DNA of 51,146 nt from NCBI RefSeq assembly GCF_008369065.1, contig NZ_VDFC01000050.1, positions 52,329-103,474 of the forward strand, given 5' to 3'. The position numbers and the translations under genes are program-made. This DNA comes from Streptomyces apricus. Lineage in GTDB: Bacteria; Actinomycetota; Actinomycetes; Streptomycetales; Streptomycetaceae. Below the pieces are notes generated by a model, which was given only the letters and a program-made list of their open reading frames with translations, made no database searches and was not told where the DNA came from. Shown here piece by piece: positions 14,952 through 23,485 of the stretch. Every line of letters starts with the position of its first letter. The stretch's first letter is position 1.

Positions 14952-16004
14952 TCATGCAGCGGTCGGAGGCGCGACAGCCGGTGGGTTGAGGCGGGCGAAG
15001 CCTTCCTGACGCTGGTACGGGAAGTACGGGTAGGGCGCCGTCCTGCCGCTCGCCGCATCGAGTTTCGCCATCTGCTCGGGCGTGAGCGTCCAGCCGACGG
15101 CACCGAGGTTCTGGCGGAGCTGGTGCTCGTCGCGGGCGCCGATGATGACGGAGGAGACGGTCGGTCGCTGCAACAGCCAGTTGATGGCGATCTGCGGAAC
15201 GCTCCTGCCGGTCTCCTGCGCGACCTCGTCGAGGGCGTCGACCACGCGGTAAAGGTGGTCGTCCTGGACCGGCGGGCCGTAGTCCGCGGTGCGGTGCAGT
15301 CGGCTGTCGGCCGGTAGCGGCCGGCCGCGGCGGATTTTGCCGGTGAGCCGTCCCCAGCCGAGGGGGCTCCAGACGAGAGCTCCGAGGCCCTGATCGAGCC
15401 CGAGGGGCATCAGCTCCCATTCGTAGTCCCGGCCGACGAGGGAGTAGTAGACCTGATGGGCGACATAGCGCGGGTGGCCGTACCTCTCCGCGGTCGCGAG
15501 GGACTTCATCGCCTGCCAGCCGGAGAAGTTGGAGACGCCGAGGTAGCGGACCTTCCCTGCTCGTACGAGGTCGTCGAGCGTGGACAGGACTTCCTCGATC
15601 GGCGTGCCGGCATCGAAGGCGTGCAGCTGGAACAGGTCGATGTGGTCGGTGCCGAGCCGGCGCAGGGCGTCCTCGCACGCGGTGATCAGGCGCGAACGGG
15701 AGGAGCCCGCATCGCCCGGGCCGTCGCCCATCGGCAGGCCGGCCTTGGTGGATACGATCACCCGGTCCCTGCGGCCTTTGATCGCTTCGCCCAGCACCTC
15801 TTCGGAGGCCCCGCCGGAGTAGACGTCGGCGGTGTCGAACATGGTGACCCCGGCGTCGAGGCAGATGTCCACGAGCCGGCGTGCTTCGTGCGCGTCGGTG
15901 GTGCCCCAGGCGCCGAACAGCGGTCCCTGACCGCCGAAGGTGCCGGCGCCGAAGCTCAGTGCGGGGACCTTGAGGCCGGATGCGCCCAGCCGCCTGTATT
16001 CCAT
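14952..16004 (-). CDS. Aldo/keto reductase (YajO/Tas-type)
   Basis: A 350-aa NADPH-dependent aldo/keto reductase, cytoplasmic. The N-terminus MEYRRLGASGLKVPALSFG is typical. The catalytic tetrad is visible: Asp and Tyr in FDTADVYSGGASEEVLG, Lys in VSTKAGLP and His in LFQLHAF. The phosphate-binding C-terminal segment SSVIIGARDEHQLRQN is present. The substrate is unknown. It is divergently transcribed from a TetR regulator across 107 bp with two related operator-like sites, so it is probably repressed by that regulator. Length is usual for the family. Confidence 0.95.
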   Translation of the reverse strand: MEYRRLGASGLKVPALSFGAGTFGGQGPLFGAWGTTDAHEARRLVDICLDAGVTMFDTADVYSGGASEEVLGEAIKGRRDRVIVSTKAGLPMGDGPGDAGSSRSRLITACEDALRRLGTDHIDLFQLHAFDAGTPIEEVLSTLDDLVRAGKVRYLGVSNFSGWQAMKSLATAERYGHPRYVAHQVYYSLVGRDYEWELMPLGLDQGLGALVWSPLGWGRLTGKIRRGRPLPADSRLHRTADYGPPVQDDHLYRVVDALDEVAQETGRSVPQIAINWLLQRPTVSSVIIGARDEHQLRQNLGAVGWTLTPEQMAKLDAASGRTAPYPYFPYQRQEGFARLNPPAVAPPTAA

Positions 16005-16034
16005 GACTGTTCCTCTCTCGCCGCCCGCACCTGA

Positions 16035-16112
16035 CTAATGGGCTTGGAGTTCCGTTAGTGTGGAGCCTCAACGTAGCAGGCGCGAGCGATTAACGAAACT
16101 GGAGTCCCGTTA
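16035..16112. promoter_or_regulatory. Paired TetR operator-like sites between AKR and TetR genes
   Basis: Two copies of GGAGTYCCGTTA occur at 16046-16057 and 16101-16112. The second forms an imperfect palindrome TAACGAAACT-GG-AGTCCCGTTA (16091-16112) that touches the TetR start codon, and the first mirrors it as CTAATGGGCT..AGTTCCGTTAG (16035-16058). Binding at both sites would shut both divergent promoters. Confidence 0.65.
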
Positions 16113-16741
16113 TGGGTTTTGAGGGTGCGGATCCGGGGACCGTCCGTCCTGGAGGGCGCACGGCGCGGGTGCGGTCGGCGGTGCTGCAGGCGGCCGGGGA
16201 CGCCCTGGCGGAGCACGGCTTCGCCCATCTGGACCTCGCCGACATCGCGCGCCGGGCCGAGGTGGGCAAGACCACCGTCTACCGCCGCTGGGGAACGGTG
16301 ACCGGTCTGGTGGCCGATCTGCTGGTGGACATGGCCGAGCAGTCCTTGCCGCGCACCGAGACCGGCTCGCTGCTCGGTGATCTCAAGGCCAACGCCCGGC
16401 TCGTGCAGCGCACCTTGGCCGACCCGCGGCAAGGGGCGCTGTTCAAGGCGGTGATCGCCGCCGCCACCTGCGAGGCGAAGGCCGCCGAGGCCCTGCACCG
16501 CTTCTACGACATCCGTGTCGAGGAGTGGGCACCCTGCGTTCAACAGGCCGTCGACCGGGGCGAGCTGCCCGAGGGCACCGATGCCCACGAGGTGATCCGT
16601 GCCGTCTCCGCTCCCCTCTACTACCGCCTGCTGACCAGCGGCGACGGCCTGGACGAAGCCGCCGCGGACCGGGCCGCCGGGGCCGCCGCGGCTGCAGCGC
16701 GTGCGGGAGTGTTCCTGCGGGGCGCCGAAGGCCGTGCGTGA
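16112..16741 (+). CDS. TetR-family transcriptional repressor
   Basis: A 209-aa protein. The N-terminal helix-turn-helix is clear: ALAEHGFAHLDLADIARRAE followed by VGKTTVYRRWG (about 35-65). The C-terminal part is helical and ends in an Ala-rich segment with a TetR C-terminal-domain pattern. The ATG at 16112 is chosen because the operator palindrome ends there and the reading begins MGFEGADPG. There is no strong ribosome site, so expression may be low or leaderless. It probably represses itself and the divergent aldo/keto reductase gene; the ligand is unknown. Confidence 0.92.
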   Translation: MGFEGADPGTVRPGGRTARVRSAVLQAAGDALAEHGFAHLDLADIARRAEVGKTTVYRRWGTVTGLVADLLVDMAEQSLPRTETGSLLGDLKANARLVQRTLADPRQGALFKAVIAAATCEAKAAEALHRFYDIRVEEWAPCVQQAVDRGELPEGTDAHEVIRAVSAPLYYRLLTSGDGLDEAAADRAAGAAAAAARAGVFLRGAEGRA

Positions 16742-16886
16742 CCGGCTTCCCCGTCCCGTCGCGCCGCGGGGCGCGACCAGGCGCACACGAGGCACGCCCC
16801 GGCACAACCCCGCACCTACTCCAGATGTCACACAGGTGAACCGGACGGAACCGCCCCGATCCGGCCACCCGACCCCTGGAGCCCCC

Positions 16887-18356
16887 GTGCGCACACGGAC
16901 GTACGCCACCCTCGCCGCCACCGTCACCGCGGCGGCGGCCACGGCCCTCACCCTCACCCCGGTCGCCGCGGCCGCCCCGCACGCGGCCGTCCGGCCCTCC
17001 CCCTCCACCAGCGACTTCAACGGCGACGGCTACGCGGACCTCGCCGTCGGAGTCCCCGAGGGAACCGTCGACGGCAAGGCGAGAGCCGGGTACGTCAACG
17101 TCCTGTGGGGCGGGAAGAGGGGCGTCGGCGCCCATGGCGGCATACGCGTCACCCAGGCCAACCCCGAGGTGCCCGGCACCCCGGAGAAGGGCGACCGCTT
17201 CGGCGCCGCCGTGGTGCTGGAGGACCTGAGCGGCGACGGCATCGCGGAGCTGCTCGTCGGCGCCCCCGGCGAGGACATCACCGGGCGCGGCACCGACGCC
17301 GGCGTGGTCACCGTCGTCGGCGGCGCGAGGAGCGGCACGCGTCCCGGCGCCAACGTCACCACCGGCCCCGCCGCCTCGGCCGCGTACGGGCTGTCGGTCG
17401 CCGCGGCCGACCTGACCGGCGACGGCGGCCGCGACATCGTGGTCGGCGGCAAGGACAAGGTCGTGCTGCGCACCGCGGACGGCCTCGCCGCCACCGTCGT
17501 CACCGCCCCCATGGGCGGCCGCGCCCCGGCCCTGGCCACCGGCGACTTCACCGGCGACGGCGCGGCGGACCTGGCGGTGGGGTACTGGACGAACGACCCG
17601 TTCACCCAGTCGCACGTACGGATCTGGGCGTGGGAGGCGGTGGACGAGGCCCTGGGCAACGTGTGGAACACCGACAACGCCGGGATCTCCGCCCTCGCCG
17701 CCGGCGACTTCGACGGCGACGGCCACGACGACCTGCTCCTCGGCGAGTGCCGGGAGATCGCCGACGAGAACATCGACGACCCGTGCGGCCCGCAGGAGTA
17801 CGCGTACGGCGGCGGCCTGCACGTCCACTACGGCACCGGCTCGGACGGCTCCTTCGGGTTCCGCCGGCAGACCCTGAACCAGGACACGGTCGGCGTACCG
17901 GGCCGCGCCGAGTCCGGGGACCGCTTCGGCGCGGCCCTCGCCGTCACCGACGCCAATGGTGACGGCCGCGACGACGTGCTGGTGGGCGCCCCCGGCGAGG
18001 CCATCGGCACCCGGGCGGCGGCAGGCGCGACCACCCTGGTGTTCGGCACGGAGGACGGGCTCGTCGACGCGTTCGGCGAGGGCCACGCCGTCGCGTACAA
18101 CCAGGGCACCCCGCGCGTGCCGGGGGCGGCGGAGGCGGGGGACGCCTTCGGCGCCGCGGTGGCGAGCGGCGACTACGACCACGACGGCAAGCAGGACCTG
18201 GTGGTCGGCGCACCGGGCGAGAACGCCGGGTCCGGTGCGCTGTGGGCCTTCCCGCGCGCGGTCGCCGACGGCTCGTACGCGCTGACGCCCGCCCGGCTCG
18301 GCCTGCCCGCCCCGACGAGCGCGCTCGCCTACGGCACAACCCTGAGCAGCCGGTAG
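16887..18356 (+). CDS. Secreted FG-GAP (integrin-like beta-propeller) repeat protein
   Basis: A 489-aa protein from the GTG at 16887 (CTGGAG upstream), the only start that puts a signal peptide first: a short basic end, then a long Ala/Thr/Leu hydrophobic core ending AAAAPHA. Seven FG-GAP/VCBS blades follow, each with a calcium loop such as DFNGDGYADLAVG, DLSGDGIAELLVG, DFTGDGAADLAVG, DFDGDGHDDLLLG, DANGDGRDDVLVG and DYDHDGKQDLVVG. The fold is a calcium-binding seven-bladed propeller, usually an extracellular binding platform. No enzymatic motif was found. Confidence 0.92.
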   Translation: MRTRTYATLAATVTAAAATALTLTPVAAAAPHAAVRPSPSTSDFNGDGYADLAVGVPEGTVDGKARAGYVNVLWGGKRGVGAHGGIRVTQANPEVPGTPEKGDRFGAAVVLEDLSGDGIAELLVGAPGEDITGRGTDAGVVTVVGGARSGTRPGANVTTGPAASAAYGLSVAAADLTGDGGRDIVVGGKDKVVLRTADGLAATVVTAPMGGRAPALATGDFTGDGAADLAVGYWTNDPFTQSHVRIWAWEAVDEALGNVWNTDNAGISALAAGDFDGDGHDDLLLGECREIADENIDDPCGPQEYAYGGGLHVHYGTGSDGSFGFRRQTLNQDTVGVPGRAESGDRFGAALAVTDANGDGRDDVLVGAPGEAIGTRAAAGATTLVFGTEDGLVDAFGEGHAVAYNQGTPRVPGAAEAGDAFGAAVASGDYDHDGKQDLVVGAPGENAGSGALWAFPRAVADGSYALTPARLGLPAPTSALAYGTTLSSR

Positions 18357-18403
18357 AAATCGCGGGGTTCGCCCCTTAGGGGATGTCACAGGTCGGCAGC
18401 AAA

Positions 18404-18429
18404 GCCGGGCCCGGGACCCCGGGCCCGGC
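18404..18429. terminator. Strong GC hairpin between FG-GAP and Yip1 genes
   Basis: GCCGGGCCCGGG at 18404 pairs with CCGGGCCCGGC across a three-base loop. It lies 48 bp after the FG-GAP stop and 35 bp before the GTG of the next gene. There is no U-run. It is either a Streptomyces-type terminator or a leader hairpin of the Yip1 gene. Confidence 0.55.
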
Positions 18430-18463
18430 CCGTGACTCTGCGGGACCAGGTACGTTCGATTAC

Positions 18464-19423
18464 GTGGCTGGATTCAGGATCGGACGCGGCCGGGACAACC
18501 GCACGCAGCAGGCGCCTCCGCAACAACAGCGGCAGCAGCCTTACGGACAGCAGGCCCCCCGGGGCGGCCCGTCCTACGGCTATCCCCCCGCGCCCGGGGG
18601 ACACCCGCAGCAGCCCCCGTACGGCGGAGGCGGTGGCGGGTACGGCGGCGGCAACGGACCGCAGCAGTGGCCCCAGGGGAACGGGCACCCGCAGGGCGGC
18701 GGGCACGACGAGCCGGAGTACTTCGGCGACCCGGGCCACCACCCGCAGGGCGGCCGGCCGCAGGGCCACGACCCGTACGCGGCCAACCAGCCGGGCCACA
18801 CCACGGCGTTCTCCATCGACGAGGACCCGTACAACCAGGGCGGCACCTACCGCGCGGGCCAGACCCCCGCGCCCCCGGTCGGCCCCAAGCTGCACTGGAA
18901 GGAACTGCTGAGCGGCGTCGTCATGCGCCCCAACCAGACCTTCCTGCAGATGCGCGACTACACGATGTGGGGCCCCGCCCTCGTCGTGACGTTCCTCTAC
19001 GGCCTGCTGGCCGTCTTCGGCTTCGACGGCGCCCGCGCGGACGCCATCAACGCCACGCTCTCCAACGCGGTGCCCATCGTCCTGACGACGGCCGTCGCGA
19101 TCGTGCTCAGCGCCTTCATCCTGGGCGTCGTCACGCACACCCTCGCCCGCCAGCTCGGCGGCGACGGCGCCTGGCAGCCCACGGTCGGCCTCTCCATGCT
19201 GATCATGTCGATCACGGACGCACCGCGCCTGGTCGTCGCGATGTTCGCGAGCGGCGACGCGCCCTTCGTGCGCATCCTCGGCTGGGCGACCTGGGTGGCG
19301 GCCGGCGCGCTCTTCACGCTGATGGTCGGCAAGTCGCACGACCTGCCCTGGCCCAAGGCCCTGGGCGCGTCGGCGATCCAGCTGATCGCGCTGCTGTCGA
19401 TCATCAAGCTCGGCACGTTCTGA
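18464..19423 (+). CDS. Yip1-family membrane protein
   Basis: A 319-aa protein from the GTG at 18464 (VAGFRIGRGRD); an upstream ATG at 18383 is in frame but would place the 18404 hairpin in the coding region. Residues 1-140 are disordered, rich in Gln, Gly, Pro and His. The C-terminal half has five transmembrane segments, e.g. ALVVTFLYGLLAVFG, VLTTAVAIVLSAFILGVVTH, LGWATWVAAGALFTLMVG and IQLIALLSIIKLGTF, with the Yip1-domain layout. The function in bacteria is not established. The molybdoenzyme gene begins 7 bp after its stop. Confidence 0.88.
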   Translation: MAGFRIGRGRDNRTQQAPPQQQRQQPYGQQAPRGGPSYGYPPAPGGHPQQPPYGGGGGGYGGGNGPQQWPQGNGHPQGGGHDEPEYFGDPGHHPQGGRPQGHDPYAANQPGHTTAFSIDEDPYNQGGTYRAGQTPAPPVGPKLHWKELLSGVVMRPNQTFLQMRDYTMWGPALVVTFLYGLLAVFGFDGARADAINATLSNAVPIVLTTAVAIVLSAFILGVVTHTLARQLGGDGAWQPTVGLSMLIMSITDAPRLVVAMFASGDAPFVRILGWATWVAAGALFTLMVGKSHDLPWPKALGASAIQLIALLSIIKLGTF

Positions 19424-19430
19424 GCCGGCC

Positions 19431-20597
19431 GTGACCGAACACCTGTCGCAGTCCCCGTCACTGTCAACGTCGGACTCCCGGCTGCCGGCCGGGGTCAGCG
19501 CGCCCGGCCGGGTGGCCGCCCCCGACGAGGGGATCGGCCACGAGGAACTCGCCCTCGCGGCCCGCAACCACGGCATCCCGCTGGAGGCCCTGCGCCACGA
19601 CGTGACCCCGCCGGGGCTGCACTACATCCTGCTCCACTACGACATCCCGACCGTCGACGCCGACGCCGCGGCCGCCTGGACCCTCCCGGTCCACGGCCGC
19701 GTCCGTACGCCGCTGACCCTGGACCTGGCCGCCCTGCGTGCCCTCCCGTCCGTCACCCACCGCGTGACGATGGAGTGCGCGGGCAACGGCCGGGCCCGGC
19801 TCAGCCCGCGCCCCGTGAGCCAGCCCTGGCTGACCGAGGCGGTCGGCACGGCGGACTGGACGGGCGTACCGCTGCGGACGCTGCTCGCCGAGGCGGGCGT
19901 CGAGCCGGACGCCGTCGAGGTGGTCTTCACCGGCGCCGACCACGGCGTGGAACGCGGCGTCGAGCAGGACTACGCCCGCAGCCTGACGGTCGCGGACGCG
20001 ACGGCCGCCGACCCCGAGGTGCTGGTGGCGTACGAGATGAACGGCGCCCCGCTGCCGCCGCAGCACGGGTACCCGGTGCGCCTGGTCGTCCCCGGCTGGT
20101 ACGGCATGGCGAGCGTGAAGTGGCTGGCCGACATCACGGTCACCGACACCCCGTTCACCGGCTTCCAGCAGGCGGTGGCGTACCGCTACCGCCAGACCCC
20201 CGACGAGCCCGGGGAGCCCATCACCCGTATCGCCCCGCGCGCGCTGATGGCCCCGCCCGGCTTCCCGGACTTCATGTCCCGCACCCGGGTGGTGCGCCCC
20301 GGTCCCGTGGAGCTGGAGGGACGGGCCTGGTCGGGCCGCGCCCCGGTCGTACGGGTCGAGGTCAGCACGGACGACGGCGCGACGTGGCGGGACGCCGAGC
20401 TCGGCCCCGCCCCGGCGGACGGCGACGCCTGGTCCTGGCGCCGCTGGCGCACCTCCTGGGACGCGGTCCCGGGACGGCACGTCCTGACGGTGCGCGCCAC
20501 GGACGCCGAGGGCACCACCCAGCCGCTCACCCAGCCGTGGAACCGCGGCGGCTTCGCCAACAACGAGGTGCAGCGGATCACGGTGGCCTGCGCCTAG
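19431..20597 (+). CDS. Molybdopterin-dependent oxidoreductase, sulfite-oxidase fold
   Basis: A 388-aa protein. The N-terminal molybdopterin domain carries MECAGNGR with the Mo-ligand Cys at about residue 116, and GADHGVERGVEQDYARSL. The second domain is the Mo-co dimerisation Ig-like fold ([18 protein letters not shown]), ending WNRGGFANNEVQRI. No signal peptide or haem domain is present, so it is probably cytoplasmic and uses an unknown electron acceptor. The start GTG at 19431 lies 7 bp after the Yip1 gene, suggesting a shared transcript. Confidence 0.93.
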   Translation: MTEHLSQSPSLSTSDSRLPAGVSAPGRVAAPDEGIGHEELALAARNHGIPLEALRHDVTPPGLHYILLHYDIPTVDADAAAAWTLPVHGRVRTPLTLDLAALRALPSVTHRVTMECAGNGRARLSPRPVSQPWLTEAVGTADWTGVPLRTLLAEAGVEPDAVEVVFTGADHGVERGVEQDYARSLTVADATAADPEVLVAYEMNGAPLPPQHGYPVRLVVPGWYGMASVKWLADITVTDTPFTGFQQAVAYRYRQTPDEPGEPITRIAPRALMAPPGFPDFMSRTRVVRPGPVELEGRAWSGRAPVVRVEVSTDDGATWRDAELGPAPADGDAWSWRRWRTSWDAVPGRHVLTVRATDAEGTTQPLTQPWNRGGFANNEVQRITVACA

Positions 20598-20717
20598 CCG
20601 TTCGGTCCTTCGACCCGATCCGACCGGACCCGACCCGACCGGAGCGGGCACGGGATGTCGGGTGCGGCGGGGTGCGCCCTTCGTAGCGTGAAGGGCGTAA
20701 GGGAAGGAGGGGCCGGG

Positions 20718-21608
20718 TTGCTGGAACGGCTGAACGAGGCCCTGGCGCACATCGAGACGCGGTTGGTCACCGAGGGCTCCGAGGGCGGCGAAGCCCTCGA
20801 CGTGGCGGAGCTGGCACGGATCGCGACGACGTCGGAGTACCACTTCAGGCGGATGTTCTCCGCGCTGGCGGGGCTGCCGCTGTCGGAGTACGTCCGGCGC
20901 AGGCGGCTCACCGTCGCGGGCGCCGAGGTGCTGGCCGGCGAGCGGACGCTGCTGGAGATCGCGGTGCGGTACGGCTACGGCTCGGGGGAGGCGTTCGCCC
21001 GGGCGTTCCGCGCCGTGCACGGCGTGGGTCCGGGCGAGGCCCGCCGCACCGGGGCCGCGCTGACCGCCCAGCCCCGGCTCTCCTTCCGTCTCGTCGTGGA
21101 AGGGAACAGCAGCATGCGGTACCGGATCGTGGAGAAGGAAGCATTCCGTGTGGTCGGCAGGAGGATCCGCGTCCCTCTGGTCCACGAGGGGATGAACCCG
21201 CAGATCGCGGACTTCATCAGAAGCATCGACAAGGAGACGCTGGCCCGCATCGCCGCACTGTCCGACCAGCAGCCGTCCGGGATCGTGGGGGTGAGCGACA
21301 ACCTGGACCCGAGCCGGGCGGAGGGGACGGAGCTGGACTACTACCACGGGGTGGTGACGGGGGCGGAGCCCTCAGCCGACCTCGACTCGCTGGCGGTCCC
21401 GGCCGGCACGTGGGCGGTGTTCGAGAACTCGGGCCCGTTCCCGCAGGCACTCCAGCACCTGTGGCGGGACGTCTTCACCCAGTGGTTCCCGTCCAACCCG
21501 TACGGGACGAGGCCGGGCCCCGAGATCCTGAGCACCCGCCTCTCCCCGGACGCGTCACAGGCGGACGCGGAACTGTGGATCCCGGTGGAACGGGAGACGA
21601 GGCCCTAG
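20718..21608 (+). CDS. AraC-family regulator with GyrI-like effector-binding domain
   Basis: A 296-aa protein from the TTG at 20718, which has AAGGAGGGG upstream; an ATG at 20655 is in frame but lacks such a site. Residues 1-105 are the two AraC helix-turn-helix units (ATTSEYHFRRMFSALAGL and AVRYGYGSGEAFARAFRAVH). Residues 115-296 are a GyrI/SOUL-like small-molecule domain (YRIVEKEAFRVVGRRIRVP ... VPAGTWAVFENSGPFPQAL ... ELWIPV). Such proteins sense cationic or hydrophobic compounds, but the ligand is unknown. Its stop codon lies in a 16-bp tandem duplication shared with the convergent phosphoribosyltransferase gene. Confidence 0.92.
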   Translation: MLERLNEALAHIETRLVTEGSEGGEALDVAELARIATTSEYHFRRMFSALAGLPLSEYVRRRRLTVAGAEVLAGERTLLEIAVRYGYGSGEAFARAFRAVHGVGPGEARRTGAALTAQPRLSFRLVVEGNSSMRYRIVEKEAFRVVGRRIRVPLVHEGMNPQIADFIRSIDKETLARIAALSDQQPSGIVGVSDNLDPSRAEGTELDYYHGVVTGAEPSADLDSLAVPAGTWAVFENSGPFPQALQHLWRDVFTQWFPSNPYGTRPGPEILSTRLSPDASQADAELWIPVERETRP

Positions 21609-21634
21609 AGGGCTTCCTCCCTAGAGGGCTTCCT
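21605..21634. repeat. Tandem 16-bp duplication at convergent gene ends
   Basis: CTAGAGGGCTTCCT occurs at 21605-21618 and again at 21621-21634, spaced 16 bp apart. The first copy contains the AraC-gene stop and the second contains the phosphoribosyltransferase stop on the other strand. Confidence 0.85.
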
Positions 21635-22130
21635 TGTTCTCCTTGGGAGCCTCTCCCGACTTATGTACTGGAGGCAAAACACTCCACGGAAAGTTGATCC
21701 AGTCATCGGTGCGCTTCCAGACGTACTCGCACTTGACCAGCGACTGGGACTTCTCATAGATGACGGCGGAGCGGACCTCGGCGACGGTGTCGACGCAGAA
21801 GTCGTGCACGAGCTTCAGCGTCTTGCCGGTGTCCGCCACGTCGTCCGTGATGAGCACCTTCTTGTCGGAGAAGTCGATGGCGTTGGGGACGGGTGCGAGC
21901 ATGACCGGCATGTCGAGGGTGGTGCCGACGCCCGTGTAGAACTCCACATTCACGAGGTGGATGTTCTTGCAGTCCAGGGCGTAGGCCAGCCCGCCGGCCA
22001 CGAAGACGCCGCCGCGGGCGATGCTGAGCACGATGTCGGGTTCGTACCCGTCGTCGGCGATGGTCTGGGCGAGCTCGCGGACGGCGGTCCCGAACCCTTC
22101 GTAACTGAGGTTCTCGCGCACGTCGCTCAT
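21621..22130 (-). CDS. Phosphoribosyltransferase (Gpt/xanthine-guanine type)
   Basis: A 169-aa type I phosphoribosyltransferase. The PRPP-binding motif VLITDDVADTGKTL is present, with a preceding DIVLSIARGGVFVAGGLAY loop. The base specificity is not clear from the sequence; similar Streptomyces proteins are called xanthine/hypoxanthine-guanine transferases. The start is the ATG at 22130, five bases after the dCTP deaminase stop, so the two form an operon of nucleotide-salvage genes. Confidence 0.92.
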   Translation of the reverse strand: MSDVRENLSYEGFGTAVRELAQTIADDGYEPDIVLSIARGGVFVAGGLAYALDCKNIHLVNVEFYTGVGTTLDMPVMLAPVPNAIDFSDKKVLITDDVADTGKTLKLVHDFCVDTVAEVRSAVIYEKSQSLVKCEYVWKRTDDWINFPWSVLPPVHKSGEAPKENKEAL

Positions 22131-22135
22131 GTGGC

Positions 22136-22711
22136 TCACACCTGGGTCCGGTGGAAGTTGAGGAAGGACCGGGAGGCGGTGGGCCCGCGCTGCCCCTGGT
22201 AGCGGGACCCGTACCGGTCGCTGCCGTACGGGTGCTCGGCCGACGAGCTGAGCTGGAACATGCACAGCTGCCCGATCTTCATCCCCGGCCAGAGCTTGAT
22301 GGGGAGGGTGGCGAGGTTGGACAGCTCAAGGGTCACGTGCCCGGAGAACCCGGGGTCGATGAACCCGGCGGTGGAGTGCGTGACGAGCCCGAGCCGCCCG
22401 AGCGAGCTCTTGCCTTCGAGCCGCGACGCGAGGTCGTCGGGAAGCGAGATGACCTCGTACGTGCTCGCCAGCACGAACTCCCCGGGGTGGAGGATGAACG
22501 GCTCGTCCCCCTCGGGCTCGACGAGCCGCGTGAGGTCGGCCTGCTCGACGGAGGGGTCGATGTGGGGGTAGCGGTGGTTCTCGAACACCCGGAAGTAGCG
22601 GTCGAGCCGCACGTCGATGCTGGAGGGCTGCACCATGGATTCGTCGTAGGGATCGATCCGTACGCGCCCGGAGTCGATCTCGGCCCGGATGTCCTTGTCA
22701 GAGAGAAGCAC
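22136..22711 (-). CDS. dcd: dCTP deaminase
   Basis: A 191-aa protein, full length for dCTP deaminase, which makes dUTP (or dUMP in bifunctional forms) for thymidylate synthesis. The N-terminus [13 protein letters not shown], the [16 protein letters not shown] segment and the active-site region [19 protein letters not shown] are all present, with the catalytic Glu in GHVTLELSN. It is cotranscribed with the phosphoribosyltransferase gene. Nothing unusual was seen. Confidence 0.97.
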   Translation of the reverse strand: MLLSDKDIRAEIDSGRVRIDPYDESMVQPSSIDVRLDRYFRVFENHRYPHIDPSVEQADLTRLVEPEGDEPFILHPGEFVLASTYEVISLPDDLASRLEGKSSLGRLGLVTHSTAGFIDPGFSGHVTLELSNLATLPIKLWPGMKIGQLCMFQLSSSAEHPYGSDRYGSRYQGQRGPTASRSFLNFHRTQV

Positions 22712-22730
22712 GCCCCGAGGATACGGGCAG

Positions 22731-22773
22731 CCCGCGGGCCCGCCACAATCGGTTGTCGTGGCGGGCCCGCGGG
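22731..22773. terminator. Perfect 16-bp hairpin between the zinc-ribbon gene and dcd
   Basis: CCCGCGGGCCCGCCAC at 22731-22746 pairs exactly with its complement at 22758-22773 across an 11-base loop. It lies downstream of the small zinc-ribbon gene and upstream of dcd, both on the minus strand, so it probably terminates the first and isolates dcd. Confidence 0.7.
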
Positions 22774-22819
22774 TGTGAACCTGTTGCCGGATCCGTTGGT
22801 GAAGTGGTCCCGCTACCGG

Positions 22820-22981
22820 TCAGCGCCTTTCGAGTTCGACCGGTACGACGTTGCGGAGCCGGGCGCACCGGGGGCAACGGATCAACCGGCCGGGACCGAG
22901 CCGCTCGGCCTGCTGCATCGGAAGCGATGCGGTACTGAATACGTGCCCCTCGGCACAACGGACGACGGTGCTGCGTTCCAT
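22820..22981 (-). CDS. Small zinc-ribbon-like protein
   Basis: A 53-aa protein from the ATG at 22981 (MERSTVVRCAEGHVF). A Cys-x3-His pair near the start and RCPRCARLR near the end give a CxxxH...CxxC pattern suited to one zinc ion. A longer reading from 23071 is possible but its first 30 residues look non-coding. I recall short proteins of this kind being common in Streptomyces; the function is unknown. Confidence 0.65.
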   Translation of the reverse strand: MERSTVVRCAEGHVFSTASLPMQQAERLGPGRLIRCPRCARLRNVVPVELERR

Positions 22982-23253
22982 CAAGTCCTCAGAGTCCCTT
23001 CCCCAAGAGCCGCGTCTGACTGACGAGAGCGCCACATTACGGGATGAAAGGGACGGGCCTGCAGGCGGCACTCCGATCCCGCCGGCACCCTCTCCAGCGC
23101 CCCCACCGTACGCCCCAACTCCCGCGCGCGGGAGCCGGGTCCCACTCCCCGGGACACCCCGGCGCGCACGGCCCCAGCACCGGGTGCCCCGTATGAGGTA
23201 TGGTGAATCCGCGTTTCCGACACCGGCCGGACAGCCCGCTCCCGGCGTCTTAC

Positions 23254-23324
23254 GCGGGTGTAGTTTAGTGGTAGAACATCAGCTTCCCAAGCTGAGAGTG
23301 CGAGTTCGATTCTCGTCACCCGCT
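23254..23324 (+). tRNA. tRNA-Gly (anticodon CCC)
   Basis: A complete cloverleaf is visible: acceptor GCGGGTG/CACCCGC, anticodon stem TCAGC/GCTGA with loop TTCCCAA (anticodon CCC), and T-arm CGAGTTCGATTCTCG. The discriminator T is at 23324 and CCA is encoded at 23325-23327. It reads glycine GGG codons. Confidence 0.97.
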
Positions 23325-23332
23325 CCACGCAG

Positions 23333-23364
23333 AACCCCCAGGTCGTCGACCCGGGGGTTTCTTG
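23333..23364 (+). terminator. Terminator of tRNA-Gly
   Basis: AACCCCCAGG and CCGGGGGTT form a hairpin followed by TCTTGTT, six bases after the tRNA CCA end. Confidence 0.8.
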
Positions 23365-23485
23365 TTGCCCGGACCGGCGGGCGGGGCGTGCACCGGATCC
23401 GTACCACAAGGCGCGGCTAGCTGTCGGTGGGGCGGTGGGGTCTTCCTTGTGATGCGCAGGGTCGTCATTCCCTTACGCTGCCCGC

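Noticed and set aside
16443..18389. A 648-codon minus-strand open frame opposite the FG-GAP gene
   Set aside because: The plus strand has seven clear calcium-loop blades; the antisense frame has only low-complexity Gly/Arg/Val sequence.
18357..18463. Possible riboswitch before the Yip1 gene
   Set aside because: Only one GC hairpin is convincing; no conserved core of a known riboswitch class could be matched by eye.
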